A DNA stretch of 64,000 bases from Samsoniella hepiali. Lineage: Eukaryota > Ascomycota > Sordariomycetes > Hypocreales > Cordycipitaceae. Made by a program: the position numbers and the translations under genes. The notes under the pieces were generated by a model. It searched no databases and was not told where the DNA came from. It was given only the letters and a program-made list of their open reading frames with translations. The stretch is taken from positions 2,294,001 to 2,358,000 of the forward strand of contig LNDK02000066.1 of the NCBI GenBank assembly GCA_001455915.2, in the 5' to 3' direction. Shown here one piece after another: positions 1 to 12,447 of the stretch; position 1 is the stretch's first letter, and each line of letters starts with the position of its first letter.

Positions 1-550
1 TTTTTGGTGCTGCCAGACGCGGAGGAACCGGTCGAGCCTATTATTCGGCTCGTGCATGACATGCCGCGGGGTGAATCGTCAGTACGCCTGCGGATGGGCG
101 TGCCGCGTTTGTTTGTTTGGTGGCATCATGATGGTGCAGTGTTGTCGTGCGTCATGGCAGGACGCAGCAGATTACCATGTCGGAAATGTGCAATCCCCTT
201 TTAAAAAAGGTACCTGACTGGCTCTGCAAATTATGATGGGGGCCGATGTACCTGCCAAAAGTGGGACGCGCCATATAACTAAGTAGTACCTGCATGTTGT
301 GCTACCAGTTGCTTTCAAACGCTCTCTTTTCTCCATCGTCATCCTCCAAGTGACTCACCAACAACCAGAACGCTTTCCCTCCGTTGCGCCTCGCAGATCT
401 CGTCGCGTCTTTTCCATTGCAGAAGACTGTAGCCGTTCCCCGAAACCTCCCAGCCACCGAGTCCATCGCTCCGCTCTCCCGACTGTGCAAAGTCCATAGT
501 TGCACAGCCGTCCCAACTACTTTTCCCCCTTGTCTCAGACCATTAGCTAT
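1..550. other. left edge, upstream region of the F-box gene
   Basis: No coding region is supportable here. The last 200 bases are pyrimidine-rich (many CT runs), as is usual for fungal leaders, and lead to the ATG at 551. A short in-frame TTG-started extension upstream of that ATG exists but has no ATG of its own. Confidence 0.5.
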
Positions 551-3500
551 ATGCCCCGAGAGCCCATCGCGACACTAGAATCGAACAGACCCCCCAACGA
601 CGCCGCCACCCCATCTTCCAGCTCACACCATGGCTCTCTTCACCACGAACCCGTCGGTCTCTACCGAGTGCACTCTGCCGCCTCCTCCAGCAGCCGCTCT
701 TCCTCGGCGCGCTCGCCCCGACGCGACTCGGCCGACGATGGCGTCGATGCCGACCAGCTCGACGAGAAGCTGCGCGGATTGAGGCTCCGCAGCGCCAAAG
801 GCAGCCGTCGCAACAACATCCTCGCCTCTGCCCCTGGCCAGAGGATCGCCGACTACGAGAACGCGCTGACTCCGCCTACCCCCAAGCAGGCGCTGGGCTT
901 CAAGGTCGTCAAGCGCGCCGCCGGAGAACCCGGAGGGACTCTCTTGACAGACATTCCAAATGGTCAGCAGTGCCTCCCCACAGCCTCGTTGCTGCACTTC
1001 AACCGAGCCAGTGTGAACAATGATCCGATTCTAACCTTGTTACAGAAATCTTGACCAACATCTTGTCGCATTTGCACCCAGACTCCCATGGCGCTGTCGC
1101 ACTCGTCTCAAAGCGCTTCTACGTGCTGGCCACCACCCCGCACATATGGCGCTTGGCCTTTTTGCGCTACTTCCCGGGTCATGCGAGCCTTGAAGAAAAG
1201 TTCACCAAAGCTTCTGCCGACTTTTGGTCCGAGGCGTCTTCCGACCTTGTGCGCTCCGAGACTCGCTATTTTGGTAGACTGACTCCGCTTGCTACCTGGC
1301 GCAGTGAGTATGTCTTCCGAACCAGACTCATTCGAAGTTTGGTCAAGGGCAAACCCAACACCGCGGCCGGTGCTATCGGCTCGTCCATGCGCGCCAGTCA
1401 GTTGGGCAAGAAGTCGAGTGCTGTATTGACATACAACTCGAAGCTCCCCTGGCTCATCACCAACATTCATGCCGTCTTCGACAATGGCAAGAAGGCTCCA
1501 CGCGCCATCCAGGGCACTGGCACCGTGGGTGTGGCCACCATGAGCGACCCTACTACTGGCAAGATTGAAAGCTGGGGTCTCAAAGACAGCCACTCTTCTG
1601 CCCAAATTGAAGAAGTTACACCTGGTCTTGAACCGTACGGCCTCGGTGACGGCCCCGCAGCCACGGACAACAGCATGGACGTCAGTCAGCTCTATGGCGT
1701 CATCGCCGGCGAAGGCTTCCCAGGTGGCCGTGCCCACTTCCGGAGCGTCAATGAAATCGCGGGTCGCTACCTCGGCTCTGAGCCGGATCCTGAAGACCAA
1801 CGACCTGATATTCCTCGCATCCCTGAGATTATCGAGGCTATCAGTAGCGTCTGGATTGCAAAGTCGTCTGCTGTTCCAACAACTACTGCAGCTATGTGTG
1901 GCATCTTGGTCGGCTCTACTCTTGGCGTCGTCACTGCGTACTCTCTCGGATCTGATCCGAACGGCTCGAGATATGCTTACGGCGATATGACTGCTCGCTG
2001 GGTAATTAGCCCCGGCGTGCCGATTGTCTCGATCAAGGTAGACGACAACTACACTGTACGACGTCGCCTGTCGGGCAGAGTCTGGGCCGTGGTCTTGAAC
2101 GCGCTTGGGGAGGTATTTTATCTCACCGAGACCCCCAAACCCGTGTCGGCTCAGCAGTCTACAGGCAACGCTCTCGTCAGAGCCTGGCTTGCTGGACGGT
2201 CCGCCTACTGGCACCTGGTTGAAGAGACGCGCAGAACTGCCCGCCCGGACGAGCTAGATCTCAATGCTATTCGTGGCACTTACTCGCCCAGGACTCCATC
2301 CAATGCCATGGACTTGAGCGACAGCCAAATTGTTGCCGAGGCAAGAGAGATTGAGACATTCATGCGACATCAGCCAGACCATTTCATCAATGTCTGCGTG
2401 GGCTGGGATATGCGACGCAAACTTGAGGTTGACTTTGCAAACGACGATGGTCATGACGCTGGTGAAGGCATCTTTGTCATTGACTGCGGGTATGGCGAGA
2501 AAGCCTGCGCCACTAGGTTCTGCCGATCAACCAATGATCAGCGACCTTTAACTTTTGGAGCAGTCAGAGTTGCAACGGCCATTCCTGCGTCCCTATTTGG
2601 ACAGGCGGGCAGGGAGAGCACTCCCGAGCCGCAGTCCCCGAGATCGCCGCCGCCTACGCCTTACTCGCCAAAGGCTGCGTCTGCGCCCATGGACGAGTGG
2701 CGGGCTGTTTCCTTCCAGCTCAAGGGAGCCGGTAGCGACATCATCACGGCTAGCGCCTTGGACAACTCGGCTTTTGCTATCCTTACTCTCAATGAGGATC
2801 CTTTGCATACCACCAATGACAGCCTTGTACCCGGTGGCACAAGCGGCGAACGAGAGGTCCAAGAAATCCCTGGCCGAAGAGCTCGCTTCCTGACCGTGGG
2901 AACAAGCTCCGGCGGTGTTCTTGTGTGGAATGCCAGAGAGATTCGGCCAGAAACGGTCAATCCCTGCCGTGTCATCCAAACGGAGTCCCCATCGGTATCA
3001 TGCGTTGCAGCTTCGGCTTTGTACCTGGTCCATGGTGGTAGCGATGGCCTTGTTCAGGCCTGGGATCCTCTTGCTTCATCATCGGAACCCCTCCGCACTC
3101 TCAGTGCTCGGTCAAACGGCCGTGTCCCTCGCTATATGATGGCTATGAACCCTACTCTGACTACCGCCAACTACAATGCTGTGGGGGCCATCGTCCTGGA
3201 CTCTGACCCAACTATCCTCCGCGGCGTGGTCGCGTATGGTGCTTTCATGCGTTACTGGTCGTACAGCTCCAAGGGAAGCGCCCCAGGCCGCAAGAGACGC
3301 ATGCGACACCCTGATGCTCAGGGCCGCGCTGCGGGTCGACGGTTTGGTAGCAACGTGTCAGGCTATATCCTGGAGGAAGAGGAAGAATTGCGTCACGAAA
3401 ACGCACATCGGGCCCGCGAGCAGGCCCGTCTGCGTAAGCGCTTTGGTGTAGGCGCACTCGGCGACCTCACCGAGCAAGAAGCTCTCGAGTACATACAGAT

Positions 3501-4140
3501 GGTCTCCGAGGAAAGCTTCATGGCGGACGAGGTGCGCCGGGCCAGCGACTCCGCCGCCGACACGAGTGGTGCAGATACGGCTTCGACGACGAGCCACAGC
3601 ACCGCAGACGCGACAACGCCCGAGGCTAGCTTCGTCGAATCCAGCCCTCTGCAACAGAATCTGACCACCGACGACGAAGACGAGTATGAGGAGCAGATCC
3701 AGCAAGCGATGCGCCTGTCGCTGCTCGAAGGCGTCAATGACCGCGGCCAGTCTCCGCACCGCAGCGGGACAGACGAATTTGAGTTTGCCATTACCTACAA
3801 GGCCAAGACCAAAGGCGGCAGGAAGAAGGGTGGCAGCCGACGTCAGAGCTCGTCGACGACCTCGACCTCGACCTCGCCCGCGCGCGTCCCCCTCGCCGGC
3901 ATGGCGAAGACGGCCGGCATGGCCGGTTCTTCCTCAGCTTCTGGCACGGCGCCGGTGCAAGGCGCTGCTGCCGATGCTGACGCGGACTTGGCGTTTGCCC
4001 TCAGCCTCAGCATGCAAGAGGAGGAGCAGGCACAGAGCAGCCGCCGTGGCAGAGAGTCGTTTTCCGACGCGGGTCACGATTTTCCGCCGCTGGCCGCGGG
4101 CCAAAGCATCAGCAAAGGCAAGGGTGTGACGAGATGGTGA
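551..4140 (+). CDS. F-box protein with two C-terminal ubiquitin-interacting motifs
   Basis: Two exons, 551-962 and 1046-4140, give 1168 residues. The 83-nt intron has a CTAAC branch site at 1031, and splicing creates the F-box core IPNEILTNILSHL across the junction (about residues 134-175). The N-terminal 130 residues are Ser/Arg-rich and probably disordered. The middle holds WD-like strands such as GGVLVWNAREI (about 760) and GGSDGLVQAWDPL (about 800), suggesting a beta-propeller for substrate binding. A charged segment (about 885-935) follows. Near the C-terminus are two UIM-like helices, EEQIQQAMRLSLLEG (about 1020) and ADLAFALSLSMQEEE (about 1118). F-box proteins recruit substrates to SCF ubiquitin ligases through Skp1; UIMs bind ubiquitin. 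The role as an SCF adaptor that also reads ubiquitin is inferred. The start was chosen as the first ATG in frame with the exon-1 reading frame. Confidence 0.85.
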
Positions 4141-5149
4141 AGTAGAGGAGACGGCTGAAACCTGTTGGTTTGCATTGGACCGCTTTGTGTTGCGGTTTTC
4201 TTTACTTTCTTGATGCCATCGTTTATAGACGAGCGCGCTATACACTTTACGTACCTTTCTTGCATCACACTCTCGGGTTTGTCATCTGTTTCGATGCAAA
4301 TGGGGACGAGATGCACCTTGATGATATTGTGGACGTTGTCCATAAAAAGCGTCATATTTGTTCTTTTTACTTTAGAATCATATTTTTGACTTGCTTCCTC
4401 ATATAAATACGTCCGTTGTCTGATGACATAGTTAGTTGCATGGCTGACTGTGGCCGGGCCTAACGTATCTTGTCCCGTGGGACTCGTATTCTCCTGTACC
4501 ACGTTGCGGTATTATCGCACACGCTGTTGTTAATTTATCTGACCATTTTCTTCCAGGTTTATTGTTGCCAAGCTCTGCTGCCTGCCGCGTTGTTTCCCCC
4601 CCCCTATATTTTCCTCCCAATCGGGAACACATCAATATGTATGTCGCGGACCCCTGCAGGGTCATCCATGCAAGGGGGCTTGTCAAGCAACAGCCCATCT
4701 ACAGACCAGTGGTGGGGGGGGATCTCTGGCCTGCTTCCAAGTCACTTTTGCAGCAGAAGAGGATAAAGTAGGTATGTATGTATGTATCAGAATTATTGAA
4801 GATTTGTTTTATACTCTACGTCTTTTGAAACGGCAAAGACTTGGCACAATATATGGAAAAAAAAAAAGAGTAACAAGGAATCCCCAGCAAAAATATAGAC
4901 AAAAACTGCCGAGGATATAAACAGAGAAACCAATCAAACTCCATGAAAAGTTGTCCTGTGGCCATTCCTAATACCGGGACCCCAGTGCTGTAAAATAGTA
5001 CAATATTGATTAGGACCTTGTGTCGCAGTCACGCCCAACTCCCCAAAAATAGTATGTAACCAGAAGAAGAAGGGGGAAAAAAAGAAGAAAATCATCAAAC
5101 ACATGTCCTGCTCTTTATAAAATGCAAAGCGTCAGTTTATCATCCGCGT
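4141..5149. other. intergenic between two convergent genes
   Basis: This is the 3' flank of the F-box gene and of the minus-strand wall-protein gene. It is AT-rich, with an A-run at 4858-4868 and a small TATG repeat at 4773-4787. No reading frame resembles a protein. Confidence 0.6.
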
Positions 5150-7372
5150 CTAGCCAAGAACCAAAACGCCAAAAACGATGCAGAGGCATGTAAGCCCGAC
5201 GCGGACGTCGGGCCGTAGCGAGTAGGCGGCATCTTCTTCGCCCTTGCCGGTTTCCTGCGGCATGGTTTGGCCTGTCGAGCGGGCCATGAAGGTGGTGGTA
5301 ACGGAGGCATCGAATGGGTATTTCAACGTAGTGGAGGCCATGACGAGACCGATTGGCCCCATGGTTAGGGTCTGGCCGCCAATTACGACAGTTTGCATGT
5401 TGGCCCCGGGACCGACTGCATACGTTTCGCCATTCACAACAACCATGGAGGGAGGAAGCTTGGCAATGGTAGCACCGCCAACAATCTCGAACTCGGTGTC
5501 GGTCGGCTGGGCGGACACTCCGCCCAGCGTCGAGCCGTGTACAGACACGCCTGTGGGTCCAATAGAGACTGTATCGCCGTTGACAACCTGAACAATGGGA
5601 GCGATGCCACTTCCATAAGTATAAGTGACGGAATGGAGGACAACGACACTGCGACCGATGGCGGTGAGCATTTCGCCGCCGGCGACAACGACATCAGATG
5701 CGGTTGGTTTCATAAATGTCATGCTTTCGCTCCCAATAGTCACGCCGCTGGGGTTGATCGTTACCGCTTTGCCGTTGACACGGACGGTATTCGAGTCTGA
5801 CGTGGGAATGGGAAACGTGCCTCCGCCAATCTGAAGATTGAGTCCCGCCGAGGTGACAGGGATACCCTCCAAGACTGATGAGGACGGCCCCAAGACCGAG
5901 GGCGGTCGGCTGATGGTGGCTCCTTGGCCGATAACAGCGGTCGGGTTAATGGTGAAGACGCCACCATCACTGACGGTGACTATTGTGCTGCTTCCGGGAG
6001 CCACTGTAAATGTCTGCGTATTAATCAGGACAGAAGTCGGCCCAGCAGTGATTGAATAAGCGGGACCATCGGCCCCAGGAGCACCAGCACCTCCGCCGGC
6101 GGGCGTACGGACACCATCGCCTGAGCCGGCTGGCCAGGTTTGGCTGTAATTTGGGATTGGGTCCGAGGGAAAGACAACAGAAGGGTTCTTGTCCGTTGTA
6201 ATGAAGGTTGTGACAGGAATGTGGGCGACTGCCGTGGCCATTGGAAAGGGGAATTCAGCGGTAAGAGCCTGTCCTTCAATGGTGAAGGTCTCAGTTATCA
6301 TTGACATGGTACCCAGTAAGCCCTCAGATGTCTTGCCTAAGGAGGGCGGGCGAGGAACCGCGGGGTAGACATTGGGATCGCAGTAGTTGGGCGTGGCAAT
6401 GGGGGCATAAGGCGCTCTGTAGTCTGATCTGCGTCCCATGAATGTGACGGTAGAGGTATGAACGACGACATAGCGAGTAAATGTTTTGGAGCCGGGCAGC
6501 GGCGTGCAGGTGGGCACGATGCTAATGAAGGTGCCGTTCTTACAGCGTGGCTGGTTTTGAGTTCTAGTTCCGTTTCGACTTGCTGTGCGCGTCCTTGTCG
6601 AGTTGCAGGGAAGCCTGGTGATTGTGTAGCCAGAAGGCAGGTTGGGGGGAAGAGATGGCTGGTTTGTGGTCTGAGGGATGAGGTAGGTAGAGTTTTGGTT
6701 TGTGGTTAGGGCTGGTGTTGTGGTTGTGTTGAAACCAGTTGGTGTTGTGGTTGTATTGAAGACGGCTGTCGATGTGGCGTTTGACAATGAGAGTGGTGTG
6801 GGTGTAGATTGGCGCGAAGTAGTTTTCTGTGTCGTCGTCTTGTGTTTGCGCGTTGTGGTGCGACTCAAGGTAGAGTGTGACACGGGCGACGACCGCGACG
6901 ACCTTGAGGATGGTTGCGAGCTACTTGGCGCATCGGAAAAGGTTGAGGTGGCTGAGGGTGTTGTCGAGGTTGTTGTTAAAGAGGTTGATGAAGTAGCCGA
7001 GGAGGGTATTTGTATTGACGATGCGTCGCCGGTGGAGGAGCTATGCGACGGGGGTATTAATGAAGAGGTTGTGGATTTCCTGCTCGATTTGGGCGAGGGG
7101 TGAGTAGCAATCGAGGAGCTGTTTGAGATGGCATATGGCGGAGAGCTCGTGTGAGCGGCTTCTGTAAGACGGGTAAGTCAGCAATTTAGGTTCAGTGGTT
7201 CAAGTAGCGCATTTGGGCGCAGCTACAGCGGCCAATGCTATTTTGGGCAACCAATGGCCTTGCATTCGTGCGTGCAAGGTAGAGGGAGGAATGACTTACC
7301 ATTCCTGGCAAAGGCGGATATGGGCGAAGCGATGAGGGCTGCAGCGAGCAGCAAAGCGGTGTCGACTCTCAT
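5150..7372 (-). CDS. secreted Ser/Thr-rich protein, probably GPI-anchored, with repeated beta-type modules
   Basis: Two exons on the minus strand, 7372-7300 and 7161-5150, joined over a 138-nt intron (GTAAGT donor, CTTACAG acceptor), give 694 residues. Exon 1 encodes a clear signal peptide (MRVDTALLLAAALIASPISA). A Ser/Thr stalk of about 150 residues follows, likely O-mannosylated, then a Cys-containing segment. From about residue 390 to 660 there are repeats of a 45-60 residue Gly/Val/Thr-rich module of the form VVVNGETYAVGP - VVIGGQTLTMGPIGLV. The C-terminus is hydrophobic (VGLTCLCIVFGVLVLG), as in a GPI-attachment signal. I do not recognise a named family; a cell-wall or adhesin-like surface role is inferred from architecture. 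The frame is open from the acceptor through to the stop, which supports the two-exon model. Confidence 0.72.
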
Positions 7373-8069
7373 CGTAACGGTAGCTGGCCGCGTCTCGAGC
7401 GCAGACGACAACTATACGCCGACGAGAGGACGGAGAGGAAGAGTAGGGATAAGAGGGTGGGCGGCGACTGTCATGGAGATGGAGGCGGTTTGATTCGCTA
7501 TATGGAGATGGGCGACATGGCTGTACGAGACAACGGGGCGAGACGAGGCGAGATGGCGAGCGAAGCCGAGATGATCAAACGCTTGGCGGGAGGCCAAAAG
7601 GAATCACAGACTTGGTCTTGGTCGGGAAAATGGCAGTGGTTGCTGGCGGCCGGGCGAGTTTCCGTGGGCGGCTCTCGCGGTGTGGTGCGGTGAGGTGAAG
7701 GCTTGAAGGTCAGACAAGTGACAGGCTGCTCATTGGTGGCTGGAGAGACACAATGTCTGGCAAATGCGGGCGGCGAGGAGAAAAAAACAGTGCTAGCAGA
7801 GACAGGCAACGCTCGGAATCGGAATCGGAGGCGGCGAACAGACAAACAAACAGGGTGAAGGAGAAACGGACGAGTGATGAGTGATGGGCAGAGAGGGTTA
7901 GAAATGAAGATGAGATTTGTCTCGGCGACGGGAGGAAGCAGGAGGGTAGATTGGGGAGGACCAGGATTTGAGATTGGAGAGGGAACCAGGGGAGAGAGAG
8001 CCAAGCCAGCAGCCAGCCGGGAAAACCGCTGCAGGAGGTGCTCCTGGAGGGTGCTGGTGGTGGTGCTGT

Positions 8070-8109
8070 ACCAGTACGAACCAGTGCCAACCAGTGCCAA
8101 CCAGTACGA
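8070..8109. repeat. four tandem 10-bp units ACCAGT(A/G)C(G/C)A
   Basis: Units at 8070, 8080, 8090 and 8100; the outer two are identical and the inner two are identical. They are followed directly by TACTGG, the reverse complement of the CCAGTA core. The spacing of 10 bp is close to one helical turn. Similar ACCAGT sequences recur at about 8718-8730. Confidence 0.8.
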
Positions 8110-10732
8110 TACTGGACCTTGGCAGCTGAGCCTGGGTCAGGCGGAGTACCGGGCGGCCTTTAGCGATGCTTTAGCGGTCGACCTTGCTACTCTAGTGGTG
8201 TATAGGCTAGCCATAGTGGGCGGCTTTAGTGGCCCGCGTGCATTGTAATTACTCGTGGGGAGCCCTGGCTGTAGTGGGGCCCGCCGGGACAGTGCCGGAC
8301 AGCGGACAACGGGGAACTGCGAGACGCGGCCCATGGGTGGGTAAAATGGTTGTACTTGCGACGACGACGGATGATGAATCGTCTGTCCATGACTGACTTA
8401 CTCGAGCAAAGTCACTTGAAACCTAACAAGTGAGCAAAGCGTCGTCTACTACAAACCAAGCCGGCGCGCGCCTTGGAGTACCACGTTACGGAGCAGGTGA
8501 GGCTAGTGGAGGAGGGGGGGAGGGGAGGAGGGGAGGGCCCTCGCAAGAGAGAGCCACAGGGCCCAGCCGGCGCTTTGCCAACTAACTATTTGGGACAAGG
8601 TGGGTGAGCCGCCATCAGCCAGGAAGGGCAAGTGCCCAGCAACACCGAAGATCATACGTGGAGCCCTTGGGTCGTCTCGTCTCCGCTGTGCTTGTCCTCG
8701 GACGCAAACAAGACAGACCAGTACCAGTACGTGCCAGAACGTGAGGCGAGCACGCCGTGGGATGCGGGACCCGAACAGTAGAGAGAGCAGAGAGAGAGTT
8801 GGTCAATCTGTCTCGGCTGCTTCCTGCGAGGCTTCTCGGGGGCTAACAATGCCATCAATCACCCCCAGACTCAAAACACCGGGATGACCAACTACGACAA
8901 GGTGAAGAGCAGATTCCTCACTGTTGGCCTGTGCGACTGCGGACTAGGTAAGGTACATACACCACAAGTCGTCCAACTGCCGACCAGCCCCGATAAGCCA
9001 TGATCCGCCAACTCTACCGCGAACCAGCCAAGACAATGTACCAAAAACCCGTCGTCAAAAAGAAACCCATCAATACAAAACTTGATGCGTGCGCAGCGGT
9101 TCGGTCGCAACACGCTCGACCCCCAAGACCCTGCTTGCCTGGCCGCCTGCTTGGCAAACCAGACAATGTATGTCATGGGAGTCAATTTGAGTTTTGAACT
9201 TTTTTTTTTTTGCTTGCGATCTGACCTTCCATCTCGGCGAGCACCGACCTCGTGCGTGCACCCATTGACTTGCCGGTTTTCTCATCACCACCCCCCATGC
9301 TGATGGCCTGGGCTGGAGCCCAGTAAGCCTAGCCCGGCAGCGGCTTTTGTGGCGCGCCGCCTCGTCTCCCCCCCCCTTGCCCAACCGGACCAGGCATTTT
9401 GAATCATGGCCGTTTAAACATGTGTCATGTTATTTCAGCTACAGCCCACAAAGGCTTGCACAATGGTTCCATCAAAAAAATCATTTCTGGTTCTATTGAC
9501 TGGGGGGAGAGGCTGCAACAAATTTTCGACATCGCTAGATATTTCCTATCATGGTATCTTCTTTCGTAATAGATTGCGCAGAGAGATACGAACCGCCCCC
9601 CCCCTTAGGCCAACAGCAACACTTCTTTACAGCACGCGTAGGGGCCGAAAAGAGAGTCCATCGCGGCATTTGCCAACAAAAAGAAAAAACGGTAATCTGT
9701 AATAAAGAAAAATGTCTCAACGCCAACGCGCAAGGGGAGACGCGGCCCGGAAAGCTGGTCTCGCATCGCGCCGCATACAGTGCTGGCTACACTGTACCGC
9801 TGTACACACTGTACATCGGTACTTCAGGTACTGAATAGCAACTCTCATGGCCCCCAGCTCCCTCCTCCTTGTCGTCCCTTGTAGCCAGCCATCTCGACAC
9901 ACTTGCTCCGATCTGGCCGGCTCGGGTCTTTGCTCCGCTCTCCTATACTTTCTGTTACATCCTTCCAACTCGAGCCAGACAAAATCCAAACCCACCTGCC
10001 ACTTTTTTTCTTGTTATTATTTTTTATATAACAGTGTATGCCCATCGTCGGTGGGGCCCGCCCGGCTGCTGGAATGCTTGGGCGTGGTCCCGAGGTAGCA
10101 TTCGGGGCCCCCCCCAGTGAGCATCTGACATGACACATGGGGAGAGAGTTGCTTTCCCAGACCGAGCAGCAAAAAGAAAAGAAGAAGACCATCTCCTTTT
10201 GGTCCCCCCCCCGCCCAATGCCAGTGGCGGAGTGGCTGCAGCTGTGTCTCACCCGCGTAGCCTCGATCGCATGTCCAAATTTCCCACCTGTGCACTCATT
10301 TCGCCCAGTACATGTCTGTACGTGCACTGTGCACTGTGTGTGTGTGTGGGCGCGCCTCGAAATGTCTTGCCGCCCCCTCGCATACTGGTAATAACGCGTG
10401 CCTCAGCCCATGGACATGGATGAATGCAAGACATTTTTCGTTCCCTTTTCAGATAGTCGTCCCCTTTTTCTTCTTTTTTTCCCTGGTGGCCCTCCAATCC
10501 GCATACCAGCGCAAAAACCCCCAAAATAGAAAAGGCTCAAAGAAGATGAGCTAATCTGTATTATCAATCTATCCAAAATTCATCATGATGCAATATTGGA
10601 CCATCGAATCAAGACCAAAAGAAACACACCCTTTGTTACGCCAAGGCCAGGCTAGTTGACATCGCATAAACCACCTACCGCATTGTGCTCTCCAACACCA
10701 CCGGCGCTGTTGCGTCTGTTGATGCATCCTTG

Positions 10733-10790
10733 CACCACTAGAGCACCTAGAGCACCTGAGCACCACTAGAGCACGCCCTAGAGCTGCGCC
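10733..10790. repeat. imperfect short repeat CTAGAGCACC
   Basis: Several imperfect copies of CTAGAGCAC(C) occur within about 60 bases, some separated by TGAGCACCA. The stretch is non-coding; function unknown. Confidence 0.6.
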
Positions 10791-12422
10791 CGGCACCAAT
10801 CTGGTAGGTGCAACAAGCTGGACAAGTTGGCAGGTTGGCGTGGCGCACTGGGCAGCCTGGCCAGCCATCTCCATCAAGTTCGTAGCCTCCTCCTGTGTGG
10901 GCGGCCGAAGCAGCCACCCGGCCTGACGGCGGCTGGTCGGGGCATACAGAGAACCAGGCGGGCTTTGGCCTTGTTACCTTCTTCTTTTCGCCTGGTCTTG
11001 TTCTCGTGCTCTTCCCGGCTGCCGCTGACCGTGCTCCGTACAGAACGGCCCCGGGACAAGGGCCCCCCTTGCCTTTTCCATGCGTTCCCATGCTCTCCCC
11101 ATGCTCTCTCCCATGGCCGATGCGCGCGCTGGTGGATATTCTTGCCTCGCAACGTTATGCTACCTGAATGATCCTTGTCTGATGGCTCATGCAGCTGGGT
11201 TATAAGATGGACAGCACAGCAATTTACCAGCGCATAGTGCTACGCTGCATACATCAAGAATAAATATGAATAGTGCCCCCCTCCGCGCATGCATTTCATT
11301 CTCGTGCATGCCCAAGGGTCAGGTTTTTTGTGCTGCACAAGGTGCCTCGCAATTTGGCAATGTGCTGGTACTACGGAGTACTGGTGGCGACATATTGACG
11401 ACCGTCGGCTCACCCGTCAGCATCGTCGTCCGTCTATTACGTCCACCCAAGAGACGTTGGCCGTTTTCGCCTCGCAACCGACAAGATCGGGTCCGATATG
11501 GGGCTCAAGGTTCATCAACACATTGACACAACGCTTGACCTCGCATGCGGTAAATACTGTATCCCGCGCCGACTTGGGTCATAATTTCATCCCTGGCTTC
11601 CCCATTGATGTACATGCAGAGTTACAGTTTCTTGTTTTGTTTTTTGCAATTACCGGTCAGACAGTTTCATGATACCCAAAATAAACTGGAAAAGATGGAT
11701 ATGAAAGACAATCAACACCGGCGACCAACAAAAACTTGATTCCAGTTGCGACACGCGGCGACCCTTCAACCCCGCCCTTGATACTAGCCCAAAGAACCAT
11801 GTGAAGCAAGTTGCTGCTGAAACGCTAACAGGTGGTCAAGAGTTGCGAGGCAATGGCCGAGTCAGCAAGAGATCTGCAAAACGGCGGACAAACGCGCATT
11901 CCAGACATTGAGCCACGCAGTCGAGGGGCTCCGCGGATCTACGACACGGATAAAAGAGGTGCACCCGTTTCCAGCTTGCTTGGCTACAATCTGATTCTCG
12001 CTGGTGGCAAAGTGCACAGCGTGGAGCGGCCCTTTTTGCTCCAACGTTCAAGTTGTAAGCCACAAAATCCGGAACGCGGAACAGATGCCATGCTGCTCGT
12101 ACAAAAAGCCAAAGAGGGACGAGTCTGTCGTGCACCCCATTTGCCAATCGTGCATCCACTGCTGGCTCCATTCATCTACTTCTCACAAGACACTCGTTTA
12201 CTTTGCCCGCTTCGAGGCAAAGACGTGCCCTCCTCCGTGAGTCGCGGGGGTAACCCCCCCTCACAACGTTTAGAGGGTCTGTGTCGGCCCGCATTGCACC
12301 GCATGGCATGGTATTGCATCGCCAACTTATTAGCAGTGTGTGCGTAGACAGATTAGAGTGTGGTGTAGAACTGGCCTGTTTTGGACATGGCAAAAAGTGT
12401 CCAAAAGCCACCTGGGGTGGCC

Positions 12423-12447
12423 AAATCAAATCAAATCAAATCAAATC
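12423..12447. repeat. AAATC pentanucleotide microsatellite
   Basis: Five perfect copies of AAATC in a row in non-coding DNA. It could be a length-polymorphic marker. Confidence 0.9.

Noticed and set aside
1..62. Possible start of a minus-strand gene running off the left edge (ATG at 62, Ser/Gly-rich 20 codons)
   Set aside because: Too short to support; no splice or domain evidence within the window.
11832..12347. 171-codon plus-strand frame in the gene-free stretch
   Set aside because: No signal, domain or splice context; composition is not like the neighbouring genes.
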